A stretch of DNA of 6,528 bases. Origin: JBFGFG01 sp041627475 (GTDB lineage: Bacteria > Actinomycetota > Nitriliruptoria > Nitriliruptorales > Nitriliruptoraceae). Where the stretch lies: NCBI GenBank assembly GCA_041627475.1, contig JBFKQZ010000182.1, forward strand, positions 1 through 6,528, written 5' to 3'. The position numbers and the translations under genes were made by a program. Under the pieces are notes generated by a model, which saw only the letters and a program-made list of their open reading frames with translations, did not search any database and had not been told where the DNA came from. Positions 1 through 5,849 of the stretch are shown one piece after another (position 1 is the first letter of the stretch; each line of letters opens with the position of its first letter).

Positions 1-366
1 CCGGTGCAGGCGGCCGCGAACTGGTTCGACGCGCCGCCGGAGCAGGTGGTCGTCGTGCACGACGAGCTCGACCTCGAGCTCGGTCAGCTGCGCTGCAAGC
101 TCGGTGGGGGGTCGTCCCACAACGGTGTGCGCGACGTCGTCCGGGCGATGGGCACGAAGGACGTCCTGCGCGTCCGCGTCGGCATCGGCCAGCCGCCGGG
201 CCGGATGCCCGGCAAGGACTACGTGCTGCGGCCGTTCTCGTCGGCCGAGCAGGACGAGGTCGAGCTGGTCGTCGCTGACGCCGCCGAGGCGATCGAGATG
301 CTGGTCCGCGAAGGCCTCGAGCCCACCCAGAACCGCTACCACAGCCGTACGAAGGCAACGTCATGA
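1..366 (+). CDS. pth: Peptidyl-tRNA hydrolase, C-terminal part (5' end outside window)
   Basis: This cytoplasmic enzyme cleaves the ester bond of peptidyl-tRNAs that drop off the ribosome, recycling tRNA. About 121 codons are visible, reading in from the left edge. The start and roughly the first 70 residues are missing, so the N-terminal catalytic His and the MNxSG segment lie upstream of the window. Seen directly (window residue numbers): VVVVHDELDL at 16-25, whose Asp21 matches the conserved active-site Asp (Asp93 in E. coli). GGGSSHNGVRDV follows at 35-46, with the substrate-contacting His-Asn pair at 40-41. RVRVGIGQP and KDYVL, also typical of the family, come next. One difference is SSHNG where many Pth proteins have GGHNG or GKHNG. 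The 3' end overlaps the next gene by ATGA, which suggests translational coupling. Family assignment is very secure; an expected total near 190 residues fits Pth. Confidence 0.95.
   Translation, partial: PVQAAANWFDAPPEQVVVVHDELDLELGQLRCKLGGGSSHNGVRDVVRAMGTKDVLRVRVGIGQPPGRMPGKDYVLRPFSSAEQDEVELVVADAAEAIEMLVREGLEPTQNRYHSRTKATS
351..355 (+). promoter_or_regulatory. Ribosome binding site for the DUF4191 gene
   Basis: GAAGG lies inside the end of pth, 7 nt before the ATG at 363. There are two adjacent ATG codons (363 and 366). The spacing and the ATGA overlap favour the first. Confidence 0.55.
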
Positions 367-1010
367 TGGACCGCTTCCGCCAGCTGGGTGCCGCCTACCG
401 GATGACCAAGGAGGTCGATCCGCGGCTGGACCTGTGGCTCGGCCTCGCCCTCGTCCTGCCGATCGTCATCGGCGTCGTCGTGGCCGCGCTCACCGGTGGC
501 TGGGCCCTGTGGACGCCGATCGGTGCGTTCGTCGGCATCTTCTCGGCGATGCTCGTGTTCGGCCGCAAGGTGCAGGCGGCGCAGTTCGAACAGATCGAGG
601 GGATCCCCGGCGCCGCCGCGGCCGTGCTCGACCAGATGCGGGGCCAGTGGTTCATCACGCCCGCCGTCGCCGTCAACAAGCACCAGGAGATGGTGCACCG
701 CGCCGTCGGTCGCTGCGGGATCGTCCTCGTCGGCGAGGGCGACAACCGGCAGCGGGTGAAGGGCCTGATCGCCCAGGCCAGCAAGCGGCTGAAGCGCATC
801 AGCGGTGACACCCCGATCCACACCGTGCTGGTCGGCGACGGCGAGAACGACACCGTCGAGCTCGGCAAGCTCCAGGTCGAGCTGGCCAAGTTCTCCAACA
901 CGCTGTCCAAGACCGAGGTGCCCAAGCTGGCGCGGAAGCTCGCGCCGCTCGACAAGGGCAACATCCCGATGCCGAAGGGCGCGATCCCGCGCCACGGCCG
1001 GCCCCGCTGA
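363..1010 (+). CDS. DUF4191 family integral membrane protein
   Basis: A 215-residue membrane protein of unknown biochemical function; the family is known from Actinomycetota (Rv2219 of M. tuberculosis is a member as I remember it). Two hydrophobic helices are visible at about residues 24-43 and 48-66. A cytoplasmic-looking domain follows, carrying the family's hallmarks: QIEGIPGAAAAVLDQMRG at 77-94, FITPAVAV at 97-104, VHRAVGR at 111-117, IVLVGEG at 120-126, and a C-terminal MPKG at 203-206. It lacks the Lys/Ala-rich N-terminal tail of the mycobacterial protein, hence the shorter length. The start at 363 overlaps the pth stop (ATGA), and mfd begins 3 nt after its stop, so the three genes are probably co-transcribed. 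No enzymatic motif is seen. Family assignment is firm; function is unknown. Confidence 0.92.
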   Translation: MMDRFRQLGAAYRMTKEVDPRLDLWLGLALVLPIVIGVVVAALTGGWALWTPIGAFVGIFSAMLVFGRKVQAAQFEQIEGIPGAAAAVLDQMRGQWFITPAVAVNKHQEMVHRAVGRCGIVLVGEGDNRQRVKGLIAQASKRLKRISGDTPIHTVLVGDGENDTVELGKLQVELAKFSNTLSKTEVPKLARKLAPLDKGNIPMPKGAIPRHGRPR

Positions 1011-1013
1011 CGC

Positions 1014-4000
1014 GTGTCGTCCACCTCCACCGCCGTCCACCCGGCGGTCGGTCCGCTCGCCCCGCTGCTGCGCGGGGCGCGGGACGCATGGGAGCACGAC
1101 CTCCTCGACCGTGACCTGCACGTCGCGGCGGCTGCCCGGCCGCTGGCGCTGTCACTGCTCGCGGAGCGGGTGCGGCCGCTGCTGGTCGTGGTGCCGCGGA
1201 CCTCGGACGCCGAGGCGCTCGCCGACGGCATCGGCGCCTTCGTCGGTGAGGACCGCGTCGCGGTGTTCCCGTCGTGGGAGACGCTGCCGCACGAGCGCCT
1301 GTCGCCCCAGCCGCGCACCGTCGGTCGGCGCCTGCGGGTGCTGGACCGCCTGGCGCGGCCCGAGGCGCACGAGGAGCCACTGCTCGTCGTCGTCGCGCCG
1401 ATCCGGGCGGCGCTCCAGCCGATGGACCCGGCCCTCGGTGACCGCGCTCCCATCGACATCGCCATGCCCGGCAGCGAGCGGGAAGATGCAGGCTGGAGCA
1501 CCTTCGACGAGCTCGTCGAGGGGCTGGCCGGTCTGGGGTACGCGCGGACGCCGCAGGTCGAGACCCGCGGTGAGTTCGCCGTTCGCGGCGGCATCGTGGA
1601 CGTCTTCCCGACGGCTGCCGACAGCGCCGTGCGCATCGAGTTCTGGGGCGACGACGTCGAGACGATGCGGACCTTCGCGGTCGGCAGCCAGCGCTCCGTC
1701 GCCGACGTCGACCACGTCCGCGTGGACCCGGCCCGCGAGCTGGTCCTGTCGGCCGAGTTGCGTGAGCGCGCCCGCCGGCGCGCGCAGGGGCAGCCGTCGA
1801 TCGCCGAGCACCTCGAGCGGCTCGCCGAGGGGCAGGTCTTCGAGGGTGCCGAGTCGCTGGTGACCTACCTCCACCCCCGGCCGGCGCTGCTGCCCGACTT
1901 CCTCGGGCCCGACGCAGGTCTCGCGATCGTCGACCCGACGCTGGTGGGGCAGCGAGCGACGAAGCTGCACGAGGAGGCCGAGGTCCTCGGCCAGGTCGCG
2001 TGGCTCCAGGAGAGCCACGGCGACGAGGTCGGCCTCGCCTTCGCCGACGTCGGGACGCTGCGCCACCACGCCGGCGACGAGGTCTGGGAGCTGTCGCCGT
2101 TCGCCGGCACCCGGCTGCCGGGGCTGCCGTGGGACTCGCTCCGCGGCGACGTGGAGCGGCTCGGTGCGCAGGTGTCGCAGCTGCTGCGCGGCGGTCGTCG
2201 GGTGGTGCTCACCGCCAGCGCCCCGGGACCGGCGCGACGGCTCGCGGACGTCCTGCGCGACCAGGCCGTGCCCGCGGTCGTGCACGGCGAGGTGCTGCCC
2301 GACGACCCGCCGGGCCAGCGCGCCGAGATCGTGGTCAGCCCCCTGCGCGAGGGCGTCGACGCGGACGCGCTCGGCCTGGCGCTGTTCGGTGAGTTCGACG
2401 TCTTCGGTCCGCGCCGCCGTCGGGCGTCGCGACGGATGGGGACGCGCACGGCAGCTGCCGACGCGGTCCTCGACCTCGAGCCCGGTGACGCGGTCGTGCA
2501 CCGCACCCACGGCGTGGGGCGCTTCGTCGGGATGGTCACGCGTGAGATCACGACGCCCTCGGGCGACGTCGCCAAGCGCGACTACGTCGAGCTGGAGTAC
2601 GCCAAGGGCGACCGGCTGTTCGTGCCGTCGGACCAGGTCGACGCGGTCGCGAAGTACCAGGGCGGCGAGTCGCCGTCCGTGATGCGGCTGGGCGGCGCCC
2701 AGTGGGAGAAGGCCAAGAACCGGGTCCGCAAGAACGTCCGGGACATCGCGGCCGAGCTGATCCGCCTCTACGCCGCGCGCATGCACGCCGAGGGGCACGC
2801 CTACGACCCCGACGGCGCGATGCAGCGCGAGCTCGAGGACGCCTTCGCGCACACCGAGACCGCCGACCAGCTCACATCCGCCGACGAGATCAAGCGCGAC
2901 ATGGAGGACCCGCTGCCGATGGACCGGCTGCTGGTCGGCGACGTCGGGTTCGGCAAGACCGAGGTGGCCGTCCGCGCCGCCGGCAAGGCCGTGTTCGGCG
3001 GCAAGCAGGTCGCCGTGCTCGTGCCCACCACGATCCTCGCCCAGCAGCACTTCGAGACGTTCCGCGAGCGCTTCGCCGGCTTCCCGGTCGAGCTGCGCTC
3101 GCTGTCGCGGTTCTCCTCGACCGCCGAACGCCGCGAGGTCCTCGACGGACTCGCTGCCGGGACCGTCGACATCGTCATCGGCACGCACGCACTGCTGTCG
3201 AAGTCGGTCCAGTGGAAGGACCTCGGGCTGGTCGTCGTCGACGAGGAGCAGCGCTTCGGCGTCAGCCACAAGGAGCGGCTCAAGCAGCTGCGGACCAGCG
3301 TCGACGTGCTGTCGATGTCGGCGACGCCGATCCCGCGCACGCTCGAGATGGCCGTCACCGGCATCCGGGACCTGTCGACGATCGAGACCGCGCCGGAGGA
3401 CCGCCAGCCCGTCCTGACCCTCGTGCAGGAGTACGACGAGGACCAGGTCGCGCTCGCCATCCGCCGGGAGCTGCTGCGCGACGGCCAGGTCTTCTACGTC
3501 CACAACCAGGTCGACACGCTGCCCGCGGTGGAGGAGCACCTGCGCGAGCTCGTGCCGGACGCGCGCATCGGCCATGCCCACGGGCAGATGGACGAGCGGA
3601 CGCTCGAGCAGGCGATGCTCGGCTTCTGGGAGCGCGAGATCGACGTGCTGGTCTGCACGACGATCGTCGAGTCGGGGCTCGACATCCCCAACGCCAACAC
3701 CCTCATCGTCGAGCGGTCGGACCTGCTCGGACTCTCGCAGCTGCACCAGCTGCGCGGTCGCGTCGGCCGGTCCAGCGAGCGGGGCTACGCCTACTTCCTC
3801 TACCCGCCGGACGTCGAGCTGACCGAGACGGCCTACCAGCGACTCGAGACCGTCGCCGAGCACGCCCGGCTCGGCAGCGGCCTGCAGATCGCCCTGCGCG
3901 ACCTCGAGATCCGCGGCGCCGGCAACGTCGTCGGTGCCGAGCAGTCGGGCCAGGTCGCCGCGGTCGGCTTCGACATGTACGCGCAGCTGCTCAAGGAGGA

Positions 4001-4484
4001 GGTGGCGGACCTCAACGGCACGCCGATCGAGGAGGAGGTCGAGATCCGTCTCGACCTGCCCGTCGACGCCCACCTCCCGCACGACTACGTCGAGGACGCC
4101 AAGCAGCGGTTGGAGCTCTACAAGCGCATCGCGGCCGTCCGCGACGCCGCCGGCGTGAAGGACGTCCGGGCCGAGCTCGAGGACCGGTTCGGGAAGCTGC
4201 CCCCGCCCGCGGAACGGCTCGTGACGCTGGCGGCCCTCAAGGCGGCGCTGCGGCGGTGGGGCGTGCACGACGTCGGTGTGACGCGCAAGGACATGCTGCG
4301 GGTCCGTCCGGTGCAGCTGACCGAGAGCCAGGACGTGCGGCTGCAGCGGATCGACCGCCGTGCCACGTGGGAGCGCGCGACCGAGACGGTCGAGATCCCG
4401 CTGCCCGACGCAGCCGAGGGTGAGCTCGTCGCGTGGGTCGCGAGGACGCTGCGCACCCTGTTCGCCCCGCCGAAGCGGCGCTGA
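1014..4484 (+). CDS. mfd: Transcription-repair coupling factor Mfd
   Basis: Mfd is an ATP-driven DNA translocase. It pushes RNA polymerase off DNA lesions and recruits UvrA for strand-specific excision repair. The 1156-residue length is normal. The N-terminal UvrB-like module has FPSWETLPHERLSP (85-98) and RGGIVDVFP (191-199). As in known Mfd proteins this module has no Walker A. A CarD-like RNA polymerase-interacting domain begins near 486 (LDLEPGDAVVH...GVGRF) and runs to about 560. The RecG-like motor shows Walker A GDVGFGKT (642-649), DEEQ (743-746), SATPIPRT (769-776), ESGLDIP (886-892), QLRGRVGR (912-919) and the TRG segment LEIRGAGNVVGAEQSG (964-979). The C-terminal TRCF domain spans about 1009-1100. 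The GTG start at 1014 is the only in-frame start codon near the first conserved residues. It has no clear Shine-Dalgarno and lies 3 nt after the previous stop, so re-initiation by coupled ribosomes is likely. No damage or missing motif was found. Confidence 0.98.
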   Translation: MSSTSTAVHPAVGPLAPLLRGARDAWEHDLLDRDLHVAAAARPLALSLLAERVRPLLVVVPRTSDAEALADGIGAFVGEDRVAVFPSWETLPHERLSPQPRTVGRRLRVLDRLARPEAHEEPLLVVVAPIRAALQPMDPALGDRAPIDIAMPGSEREDAGWSTFDELVEGLAGLGYARTPQVETRGEFAVRGGIVDVFPTAADSAVRIEFWGDDVETMRTFAVGSQRSVADVDHVRVDPARELVLSAELRERARRRAQGQPSIAEHLERLAEGQVFEGAESLVTYLHPRPALLPDFLGPDAGLAIVDPTLVGQRATKLHEEAEVLGQVAWLQESHGDEVGLAFADVGTLRHHAGDEVWELSPFAGTRLPGLPWDSLRGDVERLGAQVSQLLRGGRRVVLTASAPGPARRLADVLRDQAVPAVVHGEVLPDDPPGQRAEIVVSPLREGVDADALGLALFGEFDVFGPRRRRASRRMGTRTAAADAVLDLEPGDAVVHRTHGVGRFVGMVTREITTPSGDVAKRDYVELEYAKGDRLFVPSDQVDAVAKYQGGESPSVMRLGGAQWEKAKNRVRKNVRDIAAELIRLYAARMHAEGHAYDPDGAMQRELEDAFAHTETADQLTSADEIKRDMEDPLPMDRLLVGDVGFGKTEVAVRAAGKAVFGGKQVAVLVPTTILAQQHFETFRERFAGFPVELRSLSRFSSTAERREVLDGLAAGTVDIVIGTHALLSKSVQWKDLGLVVVDEEQRFGVSHKERLKQLRTSVDVLSMSATPIPRTLEMAVTGIRDLSTIETAPEDRQPVLTLVQEYDEDQVALAIRRELLRDGQVFYVHNQVDTLPAVEEHLRELVPDARIGHAHGQMDERTLEQAMLGFWEREIDVLVCTTIVESGLDIPNANTLIVERSDLLGLSQLHQLRGRVGRSSERGYAYFLYPPDVELTETAYQRLETVAEHARLGSGLQIALRDLEIRGAGNVVGAEQSGQVAAVGFDMYAQLLKEEVADLNGTPIEEEVEIRLDLPVDAHLPHDYVEDAKQRLELYKRIAAVRDAAGVKDVRAELEDRFGKLPPPAERLVTLAALKAALRRWGVHDVGVTRKDMLRVRPVQLTESQDVRLQRIDRRATWERATETVEIPLPDAAEGELVAWVARTLRTLFAPPKRR

Positions 4485-4536
4485 CCATCGCGTGAGTGGC
4501 TGCCCCGACATAACGGGCGAGCCACTCACGCGATGG
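4485..4536. terminator. Long inverted repeat after mfd: possible terminator or interspersed palindrome
   Basis: The arms 4485-4500 and 4521-4536 are perfectly complementary over 16 bp, and T4501/A4520 adds a 17th pair. Inside, GCCC (4502-4505) can pair with GGGC (4515-4518) if G4519 bulges, leaving a 9-nt loop. The structure begins directly after the mfd stop, where a terminator is expected. No T-tract follows (the next bases are GCTCGGGCC). It could therefore be a T-less actinomycete terminator, an mRNA 3'-end stabiliser, or one copy of a genome-wide palindromic repeat. The inverted repeat itself is certain; its role is not. Confidence 0.5.
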
Positions 4537-4563
4537 GCTCGGGCCATCCGGCCGGGTGCTTGT

Positions 4564-4578
4564 TGCGAACGGTTCGCA
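4564..4578. promoter_or_regulatory. Operator box 1, Fur-superfamily 7-1-7 palindrome
   Basis: TGCGAAC-G-GTTCGCA is a perfect 7-bp palindrome around one central base. The 7-1-7 form matches the layout of Fur, Zur and PerR boxes (classic core TGATAATNATTATCA), with a GC-rich outer part. It lies just upstream of the likely -10 of the metal transporter operon, so a bound repressor would cover the -35 region. Which metalloregulator binds cannot be told from the site alone. Confidence 0.7.
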
Positions 4579-4588
4579 GGAGTGGGAG

Positions 4589-4594
4589 TATGGT
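4589..4594 (+). promoter_or_regulatory. Probable -10 element of the cbiM-cbiQ operon
   Basis: TATGGT resembles the actinomycete -10 hexamer and sits between the two operator boxes. Possible -35 sequences fall inside box 1: TTGCGA at 4563-4568 gives a rather long 20-nt spacer, and GCGAAC at 4565-4570 gives 18 nt. A transcription start near 4600 would fall in box 2 and leave a leader of only about 35 nt before the start codon. The placement is inferred, not proven. Confidence 0.4.
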
Positions 4595-4598
4595 CTCC

Positions 4599-4613
4599 TG
4601 CGAATGATTCGCA
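4599..4613. promoter_or_regulatory. Operator box 2, Fur-superfamily 7-1-7 palindrome
   Basis: TGCGAAT-G-ATTCGCA is a second perfect 7-1-7 palindrome. It shares TGCGAA and TTCGCA with box 1, and its centre is 35 bp downstream. Its inner ATGAT is closer to the classic Fur/Zur core than that of box 1. It would overlap the predicted transcription start, so occupancy should block initiation. The two boxes with their flanks also form 19-nt inverted arms (4563-4581 and 4596-4614) matching at 16 of 19 positions, extendable by one pair. Confidence 0.75.
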
Positions 4614-4626
4614 ATAACACGGTGAC

Positions 4627-4630
4627 GAGG
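4627..4630 (+). promoter_or_regulatory. Ribosome binding site of cbiM that decides the start
   Basis: GAGG ends 5 nt before the ATG at 4636. The longer reading from the GTG at 4630 would place its start inside this Shine-Dalgarno and leave no good ribosome site upstream. The ATG at 4636 is therefore preferred. Confidence 0.6.
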
Positions 4631-4635
4631 TGCTG

Positions 4636-5619
4636 ATGCTCGCCCTGCACGCCCCCGACGGGTTCCTGAACATCCCGACCTCGGTCGCCACCGCGCTGAT
4701 CAGCTTCGCGGCCGTCGCCGTGGCACTGCGGATGACGGGGAGGACGCTGCGCGACAAGCAGGTCCCGCTGGCCGGCATCGCCGCGGCCTTCATCTTCGCC
4801 GCGCAGATGTTCAACTTCCCGGTCGCGGCCGGGACGACGGGGCACCTGCTCGGCGGGGCGCTCGCCGCGGTGCTGCTCGGTCCGGGCATGGGCGCGCTCG
4901 TCGTGACCGTCGTCGTCGTGATCCAGGCGCTCGCGTTCGCCGACGGCGGCATCAGCGCACTCGGCTACAACGTGCTGAACATGGCGATCGTCACGGCGTT
5001 CGGTGGCTGGGCCGCCTTCCTCGGGTTCCGGCGGATCCTCCCCAACAGTGTCACGGGCGTGTCGTCGGCCGCCGGGCTGGCCGCCATGGTGAGCGTCGTG
5101 CTCTCGAGCGCCGCGTTCTCGGTCGAGTGGCTCTTCGGCGCCACGGTCGCCGTCCCGTTCACGACCGTCTTCGGTGCGATGGTCTCCGTGCACCTGCTGA
5201 TCGGCATCGGCGAGGGCGTCATCACGGCGCTCACGGTCCGGTCGGTGCTGGCCGTGCGTCCCGACCTCGTCGAGGGCGCAGCCGGTCTGGAGCTCGACAC
5301 CCGCGAGACGAAGCCGCTGGCAGCCCTGACGATCGGCGGCGTGATCGCGTCGTTCGTCGTCGCGATGGTCGTGAGCCAGTTCGCGGTCGACGACCCCGAC
5401 GGCCTCGAGCGCGTCGCCGAGGACACCGGCTTCATCGAGACCGCCGAGGACTCGCCCCTCGCCGGCTCGATCTTCGCCGACTACGCCACCGCCGGCATCG
5501 AGAACGAGCAGCTCTCCCTCGCGATCGCCGGTGCCACGGGCACCGCCGTCACCCTCCTCGTCGGCCTCGGCCTGGCCAGCACTGTCCGCCGCAACCGCCG
5601 CGCAGGACTCCCCGGATGA
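4636..5619 (+). CDS. cbiM: ECF-type cobalt/nickel transporter, substrate-binding membrane subunit CbiM/NikM fused to a PDGLE domain
   Basis: This is the substrate-capturing inner-membrane S-component of a Co2+/Ni2+ uptake ABC transporter, working with CbiQ and an ATPase CbiO. The 327-residue protein opens with HAPDGFL (5-11), the CbiM/NikM signature, and has GTTGHLLGG at 66-74 and FADGGISALGYN in the middle. His5 and His70 are 65 residues apart, the same spacing as metal ligands His2 and His67 of the solved NikM structure (from memory). Several hydrophobic helices fill about residues 15-210. A final domain begins with a helix near 235, then DDPDGLE (252-258), an acidic extracytoplasmic loop and a last helix, as in NikN/PDGLE proteins. 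It is the first gene of its operon and its stop overlaps the next ORF (ATGA). The start at 4636 follows the best ribosome site. Co2+ versus Ni2+ cannot be settled; the PDGLE fusion and lack of a B12 riboswitch lean towards Ni2+. Confidence 0.92.
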   Translation: MLALHAPDGFLNIPTSVATALISFAAVAVALRMTGRTLRDKQVPLAGIAAAFIFAAQMFNFPVAAGTTGHLLGGALAAVLLGPGMGALVVTVVVVIQALAFADGGISALGYNVLNMAIVTAFGGWAAFLGFRRILPNSVTGVSSAAGLAAMVSVVLSSAAFSVEWLFGATVAVPFTTVFGAMVSVHLLIGIGEGVITALTVRSVLAVRPDLVEGAAGLELDTRETKPLAALTIGGVIASFVVAMVVSQFAVDDPDGLERVAEDTGFIETAEDSPLAGSIFADYATAGIENEQLSLAIAGATGTAVTLLVGLGLASTVRRNRRAGLPG

Positions 5620-5849
5620 CCACACCAACCGCAGAGGGTTCTGCCCCGGCTGTCGCAGGCGCCGCCAGGCCGCCCGGGGGGTCCGGGGGGCGACCAACCG
5701 CAGAGGGTTCTCCGCCGGCTTTCGCAGGCGCCGCCAGGCCGCCCGGGGGGTCCGGGGGGCGACCAACCGCAGAGGGTTCTCCGCCGGCCTTCGCAGGCGC
5801 CGCCAGGCCGCCCGGGGGGTCCGGGGGGCGACGCCCCCTGGAGACGTAA
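5616..5849 (+). CDS. Small repeat-encoded ORF linking cbiM and cbiQ (MIRU-like); protein status uncertain
   Basis: A 77-codon ORF fills the whole gap between the two transporter genes. Its ATG overlaps the cbiM TGA (ATGA at 5616-5619) and its TAA overlaps the cbiQ ATG (TAATG at 5847-5851). After MTTP the product consists of three 23-residue units of the form PTAEGSPPAFAGAARPPG plus GSGGR, then RPLET. It is low-complexity, rich in Pro, Gly and Ala, with no membrane helix and no recognised domain. No strong Shine-Dalgarno precedes it, so translation would rely on ribosomes finishing cbiM. The exact overlaps at both ends suggest that ribosomes traverse it, as proposed for ORFs in mycobacterial MIRUs. 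The alternative is a chance ORF in a stop-free repeat: other frames of the block are open too. Confidence 0.45.
   Translation: MTTPTAEGSAPAVAGAARPPGGSGGRPTAEGSPPAFAGAARPPGGSGGRPTAEGSPPAFAGAARPPGGSGGRRPLET
5625..5831. repeat. Three tandem 69-bp repeats (minisatellite, MIRU-like)
   Basis: Units are 5625-5693, 5694-5762 and 5763-5831, each starting CCAACCGCAGAGGGTTCT and ending in two G6 runs split by TCC, then CGA. Units 2 and 3 differ at one base, which is synonymous in the small ORF. Unit 1 differs from unit 2 at three bases. The near identity suggests recent duplication. A period of 69 is a multiple of three, so gain or loss of units keeps the frame. There are no spacers between units. Confidence 0.97.
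5821..5841 (+). promoter_or_regulatory. Hairpin over the cbiQ Shine-Dalgarno
   Basis: Bases 5821-5829 can pair with 5833-5841 (eight Watson-Crick pairs and one G-U) around a GAC loop. The 3' arm includes the first GG of the GGAG ribosome site at 5840-5843. The 5' arm is the last G-run of repeat unit 3. Folding would hide part of the cbiQ ribosome site; a ribosome reading the small ORF would open it. Pairing is read from the sequence; the regulatory role is inference. Confidence 0.45.
5840..5843 (+). promoter_or_regulatory. Ribosome binding site of cbiQ
   Basis: GGAG lies 5 nt before the ATG at 5849. No other ATG or GTG lies in this frame within the upstream repeat block, so the start is well fixed. 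Confidence 0.6.

Noticed and set aside
4541..4555. Small GGCC-ATCC-GGCC hairpin upstream of the promoter
   Set aside because: A 4-bp stem in GC-rich DNA is expected by chance.
4537..4635. Cobalamin riboswitch in front of the CbiM gene
   Set aside because: The space between the palindrome and the start codon is about 100 nt and is largely taken by the promoter and two operator boxes. No B12-box-like conserved sequence was seen.
1152..4952. 1266-codon open frame on the minus strand, antisense to mfd and the start of cbiM
   Set aside because: High GC makes the opposite strand of a codon-biased gene stop-free. The translation is Arg/Asp/Leu/His-rich with no recognisable motif and crosses the mfd-cbiM boundary, palindrome and promoter, while mfd on the + strand is unmistakable.
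4630..5619. Longer CbiM reading from the GTG at 4630
   Set aside because: The GTG would use the last G of the GAGG ribosome site as its first base, with no Shine-Dalgarno upstream, and would push the metal-binding His further from the N-terminus.
5678..5690. G-quadruplex within each repeat (two G6 runs split by TCC)
   Set aside because: Only two long G-runs occur close together in each unit, so a standard three-tetrad quadruplex would need 50-nt loops or split runs. Simple GC hairpins are more likely.
5625..5831. Possible CRISPR array
   Set aside because: The repeats are contiguous 69-bp units with no unique spacers, so this is a tandem repeat.
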